NCBI RefSeq assembly: GCF_001295265.1
Contig: NZ_LJOD01000024.1
Location: 1 to 38,596 of the forward strand
Length of the DNA stretch: 38,596 bases
Direction: 5' to 3'
Source of the DNA: Chryseobacterium indologenes
GTDB taxonomy: Bacteria > Bacteroidota > Bacteroidia > Flavobacteriales > Weeksellaceae
The notes beneath the pieces were generated by a model. That model was not told the origin of the DNA, did not search any database, and saw only the letters and a program-made list of their open reading frames with translations. The number at the start of each line of letters is the position of its first letter. Positions within the stretch are counted from its first letter, which is position 1. Position numbers and translations under genes: made by a program. This document shows positions 23,755 through 35,200 of this stretch, one piece after another.

Positions 23755-25944
23755 ATGAATTTTGTAGAATGTCATGAAGAGCCCATACATATCCCTGGGT
23801 ATATACAAAGTTTTGGATATCTGATTGGCATTGACGCAGAATCTCATTCCATCACTTTTTTCAGTAGCAATATTGCGGATATATTCAGAGTCAAAAATAC
23901 AGAAGAGCTTTTTGACAGGAAACTTGTTGACTTACCGGAAATATTCGGATCTGTTATAGAATCGGATATATATGTTTTGTTGCAGGACTTTACAAGAAGA
24001 GAGAATGAAACTCATTTTGATAAAGTATTCATCAGCGGAAAAGAATATCATTGTTCTGTTTTCAGAAACGGAAAAAACATTTTTTTTGAATTTGAAGCAG
24101 TACTGGAAAATCCGAATAAACGCATTTCAAACAAGTATGATAATTTCTACGTGATTGATAATGAGCAGGAACTCTGGGATCAGCTGCTGAGCACTCTTTC
24201 TAAAATTGTGAACTATGACCGGATAATGGTATACAAATTCATGATGGATGGTTCCGGAAAGGTTATTGCAGAGAGGAAAACAGGCAATATGGATAGCTAC
24301 CTTGGGCTTCATTACCCGGAATCTGATATTCCGAAACAGGCGCGAGAACTCTATTTGAAGAAGCGGAAAAGAATTTTCAGCAATGTTTATGCAGAAAATG
24401 TCCCTTTGATGAGCAAAACACAGGAACATATTGATCTGACCTATGCTGCTTCAAGAGGGATGTCACCCATCCACGGACAATATATTAAAAACTCCGGAGC
24501 CTCTTCAAGCTTCAGTGTTTCGATTATTATTGATGATCATCTTTGGGGACTGGTAACCTGCCAGAATTCAGAACCGAAGCATATCGATCTTGAAGACCGT
24601 GTACAGGCCGGAATTTTCACGGCACTGGCCTCTAATGCCTATTCATCCTTTAAATCTAAAAATGAACTGAACTACCGCCTGGAGCTGAATGAAAAATCAG
24701 CACAGCTGAAAGCGGAGTTTTTAAAACATAATCACTTATTTGATTCTCTGATTGATAATAAAACGGAGATCAGAAATCTGCCTGAGGCAGACGGACTTGC
24801 TATTACTTCGGAAGGTGAAACCGTGACTTCCGGAATGGTTCCTGACCGGAGCACGATTGAAAATATCGCTGACTGGGCACTGGAGAATACAGAAGGAAGC
24901 ATGTATGTTAACAGGAGTTTTCTGAAAGACCACGGCAATCATCTGAAACTGGACGGAAACGCCGCCGGAATTATTATTTATTTTATTGAAAGAAGCAAAA
25001 GAGAGATGCTGATGTGGTTCCGGAAAGAATTTGATGAACACATCAACTGGGCAGGAAATCCTGAAAAAAATGTCGGTGTGTTTATACAAAACGGAGAGGA
25101 GCGGCAAATGGTTTCTCCAAGAACCTCTTTCCATATTTTTACGGAAAATATTAAAGGAAATTCTAAAAGATGGAATTCCAGAGATATCATCGCTGTAAAG
25201 GCGGTACGTGATGTGATCCTTGAAACCTCCCATAAGCAATACAATGCTATTAAAGAGCTAAATAACCAGTTAAGAAAAGTGAATGAAGAGCTGGACAGCT
25301 TTTCTTATACCATTTCTCATGACCTGGGAACCCCTCTCACGGTGATGAAACTAAACGCCCAGATGCTGCTTGCCAATTTTGAGAAAACAGAAAAGAATAA
25401 AAATAAACTGAACTCCATTATCGAAGAGATCGACAATATGGCGGAAATGATGCACGACGTCCTGCAGCTGAGCCGTGCCAAGCACAGTGAAATCCAGCTG
25501 GAAAATCTTCAGCCTGCCCGTACGATAGAAAAGATCTCCGAAAATGCAAAAATAACTTTTGACAGCCCGAACAGCGAGATCATTATCGGAGAATGTCCTG
25601 ATGTGCTTGCGGATAAAACCATGCTTCATCAGGTATTCCTCAATATCATTAATAATGCTGTAAAATATTCATCCCATAAAGATCATCCTAAAGTAGAGAT
25701 TGAAGGAACGGAGGAAAGAGAAACTGTGGTATACCTGATTTCTGATAACGGCATCGGAATTCCTGAAGAGGAGAAGCATAAAATGTTCAAGATTTTCAAC
25801 AGAATGGACAATGCCAAAAAATTTAAAGGAAACGGGGTAGGACTTTCTATTGTACACCGGATCATGAACCGCATCGGGGGATCTGTAGATTATAAAAGCA
25901 ATAAAGAGGGCACTTCTTTCATTTTAACGTTTAAAAAACCTTAA
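23755..25944 (+). CDS. bphP: Bacteriophytochrome sensor histidine kinase
   Basis: Red/far-red light sensor (729 aa). PAS (about 1-120) begins MNFVECHEEPIHIPGYIQSF with the biliverdin-binding Cys6; GAF (about 135-300) has the pocket motif PESDIP (188-193) and SPIH (His240); PHY (about 310-490) has the tongue motif PRTSF (455-459) and WFRKE; then HisKA with phospho-acceptor His522 (SHDLGTPL) and an ATPase domain (NIINNAVKYSS, DNGIGIPEEE, GNGVGLSIVHRIM). Only five residues precede the Cys, shorter than usual, and no in-frame ATG lies just upstream. Two pocket motifs deviate: IQSFG instead of IQPHG, and CQNSEP instead of CHH..P. The heme oxygenase gene follows by 27 bp; no response regulator is adjacent. 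Confidence 0.95.
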   Translation: MNFVECHEEPIHIPGYIQSFGYLIGIDAESHSITFFSSNIADIFRVKNTEELFDRKLVDLPEIFGSVIESDIYVLLQDFTRRENETHFDKVFISGKEYHCSVFRNGKNIFFEFEAVLENPNKRISNKYDNFYVIDNEQELWDQLLSTLSKIVNYDRIMVYKFMMDGSGKVIAERKTGNMDSYLGLHYPESDIPKQARELYLKKRKRIFSNVYAENVPLMSKTQEHIDLTYAASRGMSPIHGQYIKNSGASSSFSVSIIIDDHLWGLVTCQNSEPKHIDLEDRVQAGIFTALASNAYSSFKSKNELNYRLELNEKSAQLKAEFLKHNHLFDSLIDNKTEIRNLPEADGLAITSEGETVTSGMVPDRSTIENIADWALENTEGSMYVNRSFLKDHGNHLKLDGNAAGIIIYFIERSKREMLMWFRKEFDEHINWAGNPEKNVGVFIQNGEERQMVSPRTSFHIFTENIKGNSKRWNSRDIIAVKAVRDVILETSHKQYNAIKELNNQLRKVNEELDSFSYTISHDLGTPLTVMKLNAQMLLANFEKTEKNKNKLNSIIEEIDNMAEMMHDVLQLSRAKHSEIQLENLQPARTIEKISENAKITFDSPNSEIIIGECPDVLADKTMLHQVFLNIINNAVKYSSHKDHPKVEIEGTEERETVVYLISDNGIGIPEEEKHKMFKIFNRMDNAKKFKGNGVGLSIVHRIMNRIGGSVDYKSNKEGTSFILTFKKP

Positions 25945-25971
25945 ATTTGAGAAACCCTAAAAACTTTATGG

Positions 25972-26523
25972 ATGGTATCAGAATATCTTAAACAAAATAC
26001 AGCGGAATACCACGATGCTGCGGAGAAACTTTTCAATTCTGAAAAAATTTTTAATAAAACCTTTACCCTGGAAGATTACAAAAAGATCATCAGTTTCAAT
26101 TATCTGATGCTTCTTCACAGTGAAGATCAAATATTCAGGAGCCTTTCTGATAAGTATGCCGATAAGCTTCAGTTAAGCAACAGAAAGAAACTTCCACTTA
26201 TTGAAAAGGATCTTGAAAGCCTTTCTCTTGAAAATAAAACGATTACCCACAAGCTGCAGTTTGATAATGAACACGAAGCACTGGGAGCGATGTATGTTAT
26301 TGAAGGTTCTACACTGGGAGGAAACGTTATTGCGAAACAGCTTTCCAAAACGGAAGGTTTTGATGAGGTAACTTTCAATTTCTTCGGATGCTATCAGGAT
26401 AATACAGGTCCGATGTGGAAAAATTTCATAGAGGTTCTTGATACGGAAGTTGATGAAGAAAATTATAATGAAGTGCTTTCCGGAGCTAAAAAACTCTACA
26501 CGTTTTTACTGAACGTGAATTAA
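25972..26523 (+). CDS. bphO: Biliverdin-forming heme oxygenase
   Basis: Opens heme to biliverdin IXalpha, the chromophore of the phytochrome encoded just upstream. It is 183 residues, typical for bacterial enzymes and all-helical. The proximal heme ligand would be His14 (TAEYHDAAEKL), and the distal helix carries YVIEGSTLGGNVI (108-120). An ATG at 25968 is out of frame; the start at 25972 is the only sensible one. It forms a two-gene operon with bphP and ends at a hairpin. Confidence 0.93.
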   Translation: MVSEYLKQNTAEYHDAAEKLFNSEKIFNKTFTLEDYKKIISFNYLMLLHSEDQIFRSLSDKYADKLQLSNRKKLPLIEKDLESLSLENKTITHKLQFDNEHEALGAMYVIEGSTLGGNVIAKQLSKTEGFDEVTFNFFGCYQDNTGPMWKNFIEVLDTEVDEENYNEVLSGAKKLYTFLLNVN

Positions 26524-26542
26524 TGATATTGAACTCTAATTA

Positions 26543-26576
26543 AATTCCTGAAAAATTGCCCATTTTTTCAGGAATT
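26543..26576 (+). terminator. Terminator-like hairpin after the heme oxygenase gene
   Basis: AATTCCTGAAAAA (from 26543) pairs with TTTTTTCAGGAATT (to 26576) around a short loop. The following tract is only moderately T-rich (GTTAAATTT), so termination may be partial. The loop also contains the likely -33 element of mdh. Confidence 0.65.
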
Positions 26577-26586
26577 GTTAAATTTG
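26556..26586 (+). promoter_or_regulatory. Candidate mdh promoter
   Basis: TTG at 26556-26558, 20 bp, then TAAATTTG at 26579-26586, a full match to TAnnTTTG. It overlaps the hairpin that ends the preceding operon and lies about 53 bp before the mdh ATG. Confidence 0.6.
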
Positions 26587-26639
26587 GGAGTTTCAATTTT
26601 TAAACTTAACTATAAAATAATTTAAAAAAAGTATACAAT

Positions 26640-27566
26640 ATGAAAGTAACTGTAGTAGGTGCAGGCGCTGTAGGAGCAAGCTGTGCAGAATACATCGCAA
26701 TGAAAAACTTCTGTTCAGAAGTAGTTTTGGTAGACATTAAAGAAGGATTTGCTGAGGGTAAGGCAATGGATTTGATGCAGACGGCATCACTTAACGGGTT
26801 CGATACAAAAATTACCGGAACAACAGGAGATTACAGCAAAACTGCAGGTTCGCATGTAGCCGTAATTACTTCAGGTATTCCAAGAAAACCGGGAATGACC
26901 AGAGAAGAGCTTATCGGTATCAATGCAGGTATCGTGAAAGAGGTTACTGAAAACTTAGTAAAACATTCTCCAGAAGTGATTATTATTGTGGTTTCTAACC
27001 CAATGGATACTATGGCTTATCTGGTACACAAAACGTCAGGCCTTCCTAAGCACAAAATCATCGGAATGGGTGGTGCATTAGACTCTGCAAGATTCAAGTA
27101 CAGATTGGCAGAGGCTTTAGAAGCTCCGATTTCTGATGTTGACGGTATGGTAATCGCAGCACACAGTGATACGGGAATGCTTCCATTATTAAGCAAAGCA
27201 ACAAGAAACGGAGTTCCTGTAACGGAGTTCCTGGATGATGCACAACAAAAATATGTAATTGAAGAAACTAAAGTAGGAGGGGCTACTCTTACTAAATTAC
27301 TGGGAACTTCAGCTTGGTATGCACCGGGTGCAGCTGTTTCTGTAATGGTTCAGGCTATCGCTTGCGATCAGAAGAAAATGATCCCTTGTTCTTTGATGCT
27401 TGAAGGTGAATACGGACAAAACGATATCTGTTTAGGTGTTCCTGCCATCATCGGAGCTAACGGAATAGAGAAGATCGTTAACGTAACACTTACTGCTGAA
27501 GAGCAATTGAAGTTCGCTGAAGCGGCCAATGCAGTGAGAGAAGTGAATGGAGATCTGAAATTCTAA
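26640..27566 (+). CDS. mdh: Malate dehydrogenase (LDH/MDH type)
   Basis: NAD-dependent interconversion of malate and oxaloacetate in the TCA cycle, cytoplasmic. It is 308 residues, of the LDH-like MDH class. The Rossmann loop GAGAVG is at 7-12, NAD-preferring Asp32, substrate arginines Arg82 (in RKPGM, as in MDH rather than the Gln of LDH) and Arg88, then Arg151 (DSARFK) and catalytic His175 (AAHSDTGM). Codon use is highly biased, like dnaK, which suggests strong expression. It is monocistronic with its own promoter and a very strong terminator. Confidence 0.97.
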   Translation: MKVTVVGAGAVGASCAEYIAMKNFCSEVVLVDIKEGFAEGKAMDLMQTASLNGFDTKITGTTGDYSKTAGSHVAVITSGIPRKPGMTREELIGINAGIVKEVTENLVKHSPEVIIIVVSNPMDTMAYLVHKTSGLPKHKIIGMGGALDSARFKYRLAEALEAPISDVDGMVIAAHSDTGMLPLLSKATRNGVPVTEFLDDAQQKYVIEETKVGGATLTKLLGTSAWYAPGAAVSVMVQAIACDQKKMIPCSLMLEGEYGQNDICLGVPAIIGANGIEKIVNVTLTAEEQLKFAEAANAVREVNGDLKF

Positions 27567-27587
27567 TTGACTAAATTTAAGATATGG

Positions 27588-27615
27588 AAACCGCGGCCGA
27601 AGGCCGCGGTTTTTT
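27588..27615 (+). terminator. Strong terminator of mdh
   Basis: AAACCGCGGCC (27588-27598) pairs perfectly with GGCCGCGGTTT (27602-27612) around a 3-base loop, followed by TTT. It starts 22 bp after the mdh stop. Confidence 0.95.
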
Positions 27616-27898
27616 GCTTTATAATGAAGGCTTGATAACTTTAATTGGACATTTTAGTATCAACTGGCCCAGCGAATAATCGCAATAGATTATTTTTTTG
27701 CGTAAAAATAAAGATATATAAAATATTGATTTCTCCATTGTTTGATATATTAAAATTATATTATATTGGCGGAAAATGCAACTGATAGATCTGTTTATCT
27801 TTCTGATAATAAGCATTGTTAATGTAAACTCCCCGATTGCGCATTGACAAAGGTTTTAATGATCCAGGGACATTAATGATAAAAAAAAATAAGTTACT
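27616..27898. other. AT-rich spacer and probable promoter of the SpvB/RHS operon
   Basis: 283 bp with no supported coding frame. TTTG at 27741-27744 is followed at promoter-like distance (17-19 bp) by TATATTGG/TATTGG (27762-27769), an imperfect -33/-7 pair about 130 bp before the ATG at 27899. Nothing else was recognised. Confidence 0.4.
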
Positions 27899-29278
27899 AT
27901 GGCCAGACCAAAATTTCAAAAAGTGGTGCTTCCCGTACTGCTTTTTAGTTCCCATTTTGTGTTTTCCCAACTGACGACATCTGGAGCGCAGCTTTGGGAA
28001 AAAACAACTCCATCCGTCCGTGATGCGGCAAAATGTAAAGATGAAAATCTGTTGAATTTTCATTGTGGAATTAAGGATAAGCTCTTAAAGAAATACATTA
28101 AGTACAGCAAGAAAAAAGCCCATACGCTCAGTTTGGTACATACTGCCAAAGACGTGGAGGCTATATGGCAAAATTCTGAGAAAGATGTTTCGTTGTCAAA
28201 TGATAACTACCAAAACGGAAGTTCCAAAAATTTTAAATTGCAGAGGCAGCCAAGTATTTTTACCTTTATGAGCAGTTCTGATCCCCGAAAAGGGAAAACA
28301 GATAGCTTGAATATTAATTTTGAAGATCAGAATCTTTACGAAATGATCTTTATTCCTAAACGGTTAGAGAAGGATGATCTTAATAATATCCATTCTTACC
28401 TTTCTATAAAATACGGGATTTCTCTTGAAAAAAGTAACTATTACAATAGTGAGAAAAAAGTAATATGGAATCCTGACCAGCATAAAGACTTTAGATTTAG
28501 ACCTACAGGATTAGGTAGGGATAACGGTAATGAGCTCTATCAAAAGCAGTCTACAAACACTGCGGATCAGATTTTAACCATTGGTAAAAATGAAATCAAA
28601 AGAACCAATGCAGAGAACACCGCTGTTTTTAACAATTTGGAGTATGTGATCTGGTCTGATGACAATAAGGGGCTGGAACTGGAGAAAGATGGCAATTTCA
28701 GCGTTTTGAAACGAAATTGGGAGATCAACTTTATCGGGGATGAAACTGCTAAGCGTGATTATTATATCAGGATACCCAAATCACTATTAAATACCAAAGC
28801 TTTACCTGCTGTCTATTGGCTGTTTATTAAGAGTTCACTTGGAGAAATCAGAAAAATTCAGGGTATTGCTGATGAAAACTATATTTTGTTTAACAAAGTT
28901 GATTTTATTCCGGAAAAAGAACAGGCAGTTAGTACCCGGTTTACTTTTGCTGTAAGTCCTGCCAAAGAAACAGGAACTACTTCTTCTGATGTTCATACTG
29001 GTAACTCGAAAAATGGTGATGAATTCTCCATTAATCTCGAAAACATCATACTTTACCCTAATCCTGTTAAAAAAGGACAGAATTTTACCCTTCGTTTTCC
29101 ACCAATGGAAAATTTATCCGTTTCAATTTATGATGGTGCCGGAAGATTGATTGCTCTGGATAAAGTTGACCGAAATTCCAATCATTACTTTAATCAGCTT
29201 CCTATTCAAAGTTCTTACATCATCAATCTGACCCAAAATGGGAAAACGATAAAAACATTCAAACTTATTGTAGAATAA
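27899..29278 (+). CDS. Type IX secretion substrate of unknown function
   Basis: 459 residues. A signal peptide (VVLPVLLFSSHFVFSQ, cleaved around 23-24) starts the protein, and a type IX sorting domain ends it (about 383-459; LYPNPVKKGQNFTLRF ... VSIYDGAGRLIA ... IKTFKLIVE), so it should cross the outer membrane and be secreted or surface-anchored. In the middle, DDLNNIHSYLSIKYGISLE and FRPTGLGRDNGNELYQKQS are segments seen in many large flavobacterial surface proteins, next to lectin-like or adhesin repeats. It lies 7 bp before the giant SpvB/RHS gene and is almost certainly cotranscribed with it; it may help export, anchor or expose that protein. No enzymatic motif was found. Confidence 0.88.
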   Translation: MARPKFQKVVLPVLLFSSHFVFSQLTTSGAQLWEKTTPSVRDAAKCKDENLLNFHCGIKDKLLKKYIKYSKKKAHTLSLVHTAKDVEAIWQNSEKDVSLSNDNYQNGSSKNFKLQRQPSIFTFMSSSDPRKGKTDSLNINFEDQNLYEMIFIPKRLEKDDLNNIHSYLSIKYGISLEKSNYYNSEKKVIWNPDQHKDFRFRPTGLGRDNGNELYQKQSTNTADQILTIGKNEIKRTNAENTAVFNNLEYVIWSDDNKGLELEKDGNFSVLKRNWEINFIGDETAKRDYYIRIPKSLLNTKALPAVYWLFIKSSLGEIRKIQGIADENYILFNKVDFIPEKEQAVSTRFTFAVSPAKETGTTSSDVHTGNSKNGDEFSINLENIILYPNPVKKGQNFTLRFPPMENLSVSIYDGAGRLIALDKVDRNSNHYFNQLPIQSSYIINLTQNGKTIKTFKLIVE

Positions 29279-29285
29279 AAACACC

Positions 29286-32200
29286 ATGAAAATTAATTTA
29301 AAGAAACTCCCAATCAGTAAGAATTCAGTTCTTATTGTTCTGTTCTTTTCCTGTATGTTTGTTTTTGCAAGCTTCACCAAAGAAGATCGGCAGAAAGTCC
29401 GTCGTTTTAAGCAAGATTTAATGCTGCGGTTACATGTTGACAAAGAATCTGAAATATCAGATGTAAAAGATCCACCGGAAAATAGCAGTAATAATCGTGA
29501 AAGTAATTCGTCTTCCAATGATAAAGGCGAGAAAAAGGCTGGATTAAACACCAGTTCAGAGGAAAAAATCGTTGGGAAGAACGTAAGTAATTACTCTCAT
29601 TCTACTATAACCCATGTTTTTGATGCGAAAGAAAAAGCTGGAACCATCGGGATTTTTTCTGATAAAGAAGAAGATAAAATATCGGACAACTTCTTTACCA
29701 TTGATATACCCAAAAATTCTATCACAGATCAGGCAGCTTATCTGGAATATGACCTGTACGGACTGGCTTCTTATCAGTCTGTTCCCAGATCTATCAATAA
29801 TAATGTCGCTGTTGGTGGTGAAATTATTGTTCCCAAAGCAGACTGGAGCCATCAGCGTGAGGAAATCAGCCAGAACCTGTTAAAAGACGGGAACAATCTT
29901 ATCTTATTTACAGCACCAATATCTGGTGTAAAATATAAAGTAAAAAACGTAAAAGTTGTTTTTGAAAATAAAAATCATCCAAAGGAAGATCTGATTGTTA
30001 ATTCTCTTCTATCAGAAAATAAACTTTACATCAAAGGAAATACAGAATATTCCGGTTCACTGACAGTCAATAACGAGGTTGTACCTGTTCATGGGGGTGA
30101 ATTTGAGAAGGTTGTAAACCTTTCAGATGATGACAGGAAAGCCGGCAGTTTTTCAGTAGCTATAGGAGGAGTAAAAAATACCTATAAGATTCCGAAGCCT
30201 GTCAATTCATTTAAAATGATTAACAGCAGCTATTTTTCACCGAAACTGCTGGAGATTTCCAAAGAAAAGGAATATGATACAGACTATGAAGATATTAAAA
30301 TTAAAGTTGAAAAAGAATCCTCAGAATCCGCTTCTGTTGAATTTCTGAAGCTGCGTGAAAAAGATTTTCCGACTACTTCACAAGGGCTGAAAAATGTTAC
30401 GCTTAATAATTCCGCCTACAGGCTTTCAGTTGTTAAAGGAAAACTGAATAAAAAACTGCGGATTTCTCTGCCATATGATGAAAAACGTTTAGGACAGGCT
30501 CCTGCAAAAGAGATTAAAGCTTTTTATTTCGATTATAAAAACAAACAGTGGAAAATAGAAACCTCTGCGGTTGTTGATGAAAAATCTAAAATGGTCATTA
30601 TTGAAAGTGATCAGGATAATGACTATATCAATGGTATCATTTCGGTACCGGAATCACCGGGTATTAATTCTTTCACACCGACAAGTATTAGTGGCTTAAA
30701 AGCAGGCAATCCTGTTTTGGGAATTCAGCTGTTTTCTCCGCCAACGCCCAATCAGAAAGGGGATGCAGCAATGTCGTATCCTATTCATCTTCCTGCAGGG
30801 GTCAATGGGATGCAGCCCCATCTTTCCGTTACCTACAATAGCAGCAAAGGCAACGGATGGATGGGAGAAGGCTGGGATATTGCAGGAATTTCCGGAATCA
30901 CATTGGATACACGATGGGGAACTCCGGCTTTCGACCCTTCCTATGAATCTGAAATTTACCTTTTGGATGGTGAAATGCTGATGTATGAAGGAGATTACCT
31001 TCCCCACAGGCATATTGACAAAGCTGGCTTAATGGATGTGGCCCGACAGCCCAGAAACTCGTCCGGGAAAAAGAATTTTTATCTTCGGAAAAACAACAAT
31101 TTTACAAAGATTGAAAGGTATGGTTCTTCACCATCATCCTATACCTGGGTAGTGACCACTACTGACGGAACAAAGAGGTTTTATGGCGGATCCGAAACAA
31201 CTGTAAACGGTAATGCTGTCGTGCAGAAAGGTGATGGAGCTATTGTGCAGTGGGGAATCGTTAAAGAGTTGGATGTGCATAATAATAACATTAAATATTA
31301 TTATTTTAACCAACAGTTTACTCAGGGAATACCCCCTGTTTCCGGGGATAATATCAATCTGGAAAAAGGAATACAGTTTCACATTAATCAAATATATTAC
31401 TCAGGAGTAAATGATACAGATGGTCCCTATAAAGTAAATTTTATATACAAAATTCCTGAACGACCTGATTATGTAATTGACACTAAAGAGGGTATCAAAA
31501 GGGTTGAAATAGAAAGATTGGATAATATTCTGGTAAGTCATAACCAGCTGGATATAAGAGAGTATGGATTTACCTATGCAACAGGGAAATTTTACAAAAG
31601 TATCTTAAAAACAATATCAGGGCCGGGTGTAAAGTATGAGCTGGATTATTATAATGACGTAGGAAATGCCGTATTCGGACCAGATAAACTTACTACGGCG
31701 CCTGCACCTGATGCCTTTTCAGGTCCTGTAAATTCAGCTTTAACCCCCTCAAGAATAAGTGCCGACAATAATTTTGAGTGGGGCTGGACTTTAAGAACAG
31801 GTTTAGGACTGGGATTATTTACACCGCATACTTCGGGAGACAAAAACTTTATGGTCTCTGGCTTTGTGGGGGGATCGTATCCGGATATCAAAAGAGGTCA
31901 GGAATTGCTCGACTTCAACGGAGATGGGGTTATGGATATTCTATATCGTAAAAGAAATGGTGATAACGGGATTAAACTGATTCCGGGATCACTGGATGGA
32001 AACGGGAACCTTGAATTTAATGGCTATGAAGTTGATGTCCTGAACTTAAAAAGTAATTTCACGAAAACCAAAGGCAGTACCTTCAATACGGGGGCATCGA
32101 TTCTGTTCAACTGGTGGAAGATGGGGTTTGATTTCACCAAAAGCTGGTCGGAAAGTGAGTCCAAAACTCCTGTATATATCATTGATGCCAATTCTGACGG

Positions 32201-35200
32201 ATTGCCGGATGTAGTGAAGGATGATAAGGTGTGGTTCAACAAAATCAATCCTGATGGACAGCCGGAAATGGTTACCACCAGTGATATGACAGAAAATATG
32301 GTGATGAAAGGAAATATTCCGGTTCCTTATGAAGAACCGGAGGATCTGGATGACGATGAAGGAGAAGAACCGGTACGGGCAAAAAATGATGTGGTAAAAG
32401 TATGGATCGCCCCGAAAGCAGGATATATCAAAATCCAGGATCATATCTCCATTACCAATATGCAGGAAACTGCTGCAAGAGCCGTTTATTCGATTGAGGC
32501 TAAAAACCCTGACAACCCGTCAAAAAACGGAAGACTGTATCTGACCACCTTAGTTGGTGGAAGCCCTAATATAGATCTGAAAATAGAAAAATATAACGAT
32601 TATGCAGGCACTCCGATGGGGATCGGCAGCGCTTCAAGAATACAGGTTGAATCCGGAGATAGGATTTATTTCAGGCTGCATAAAAAAACGGGGATTAATT
32701 ATGAGGTGAATACAACCCCATCCGTTCAGTATGTAACTGCGAACGGAACTGAAATTCCGGATACCGATCAGGAGGAACTTGACGGATTCAGCCCTAACAA
32801 CCTGAAATACGAAGAAAGTTTTCTTCTGAATAACCTGACCAAGACGCTTAAGTTTGACTATACGACTACAGGGCATATCGATATTCCCGGCTTTTCAGTC
32901 CCAGAACTTCATGATGATGTTACTTTTAAAATCACCCTATCAAAGGCTGAGGTGGTAAATCCATGGGATGTTACCGTACTCTACAGCAAAACATATTCGC
33001 AATCGTTGGGTACGGTAAATATTGATCCTGTTGATATGGATTTTTATGCACCAATAACCCCGAACGGTCTTTATATGAAGTTTATTGTAGAATCTGATTC
33101 TTATATGAACAAAGAAATTGAATGGAAGAATATCAAGGTTTCAAGTGCATGGGGAAATTCAATGGATGTTGCAAGCTATCCTTCCTATTATGTCCGCGAT
33201 TTCAAAAAGAAATTCCATGTTGCTGATCTGGGAAATGCTCCACAAGGGGCCACCCATTATTATATTTCCATTAATAAAAATTTTTCGTTTTCACCGTCAC
33301 TGCCAGGAAATTTCATGTATGTGATCAAAAAAAATGGTCTGGTTTTAGGAAAAAGATGGGTAAAAATAGAAAATACGGGGATTACAGAAACTTCCCTGAA
33401 CGGGATTACGGATCCGATCTTATTTTATACCGGAGATCCTTATCATTCAGTCCTTTTGGAAGATAAAATCAATATTGTGGTGTATTGTAATACCCAGAAG
33501 GACAGGGCAGCCTATGAGGCGTTAAAATCACAGCTTCAGAATAATATTTTCAACATTTTTGTAGGAACCAATACCAATCTGCTGGCATCAACAGTGGAGA
33601 CGGCTTTAAATACAGCTGAATTTAACAGCATCAGTGCGGTTTATCATAACTGGGGGCAGTTTATTTATAATGAGAGCAAAGACATCCGGAGAACACACAA
33701 TTCATTAAGCCCTCCCGGTCCAAGGGATCAGCCAACAGCGCCTTCCGGAGTTACTACGCCTGATTATACCATTAATCCGGATACGCCAAGAGATTCTTAT
33801 GGAGCTCTGATCAATAACGACTTCCTGGATTCTCCTTTCGGGCAGTTTGACTATGATTTCTCCGGCTGTTCGGGATTAACAAATCAGGATGAGTATGGGG
33901 AATGTGTCGGGGATATGTTGCAGGCTGATTTTCAGAATATGGCTTCCACCAATATCCTTGCCGGCTTTAACCCGATTGTACCGATGAACACCCATTTTTC
34001 CAAAGGTCCTGATGGTGCAGTGAAAAAATGGGTCAATAATAGTTTTCTTGAGCAGTTCTCCATGGCTTCCTCTTTCAGGGATGAAGAAACAATGACCCCT
34101 TTCTTTACCGATGATGATCCGGATGAAGAAGATATTGAGGTACAGGGGAATATCAGTACGGCGATGTATGCCATCGAGAAAAAACAGAAAAGCAAGGCAA
34201 AAACTACCAATTGGGGCATTGGGATTCCTGTGATTTCCCGGTCTGTTTCGGAGCTGCGGGGCTATGGAAATATCAATACCCAGGACTTTTTTGATGTGAA
34301 CGGCGATGGCTATCCCGATATGCTGTACCGAACGGAATCCCAGCTTACCAACTCTTTGGGTGGGCTTAAGGCTTCGCAGGGAAGAAACCTGGAAGGTAAT
34401 CCGGATTCAGTGATCTCTCAGAGCGAAAGTTTCCAGAAAACAAATACAATAGCATTTTCTCCTTCAGCAACAAAAACAGTGGGGCGAAACACAAGCAATA
34501 ACGATTCCGATTCAAAAGCGGATACTTCGGTATCATGGTCAGGCGGAACAAGTTCTTCAACATACCCTGACTCCTATGACAAAGGTCTTAAGTATTGGAT
34601 CGACATCAATGGAGACGGCCTTGTTGACCGTGTGGAAACCATTGATGGCGCAGTAAGGTATAAGCTCAATTATGGAACAGGTCTTATCAATAATCCTTTT
34701 GAATCATTTGCCAATTTACAGACCCATGAATCCAAACCGGTGGGATCTACTTCAATCAGCATCGGAGGAGGATTATCGGGGATGATTTCTGCGACAGATA
34801 CCTTCAGTTCCGGATGGGGAGTTTCCGGCAGCCTTACCGGCTCATCTTCTACAGGAAGCTCAAAAGTGAATTTCCAGGATGTGAATGGTGACGGGATGGT
34901 GGATATTTTACTGCTCGATAATGAAGGAAATACCTCGGTAAGATATAATATGGGAAATAAATTCGCTCCTGCGGAAGGATTGTCAAAGCAGGGTGCAATT
35001 GTCAACTTCGGAAACGATACCAAGACCTATAACGGGGCATTAACACTGAATGGAGGATTTTATCTCAATGTTCCTATCCTGTGGCTGTTCGGGGTTACGA
35101 TCCTTTATTTCAGGGCCGGAGCAGATTTGAGTGCCAGTATCGGGGTGTCTATGTCTGAAATTAACAAGGGACTTCGTGATGTGAATGGTGATGGTTTCCC

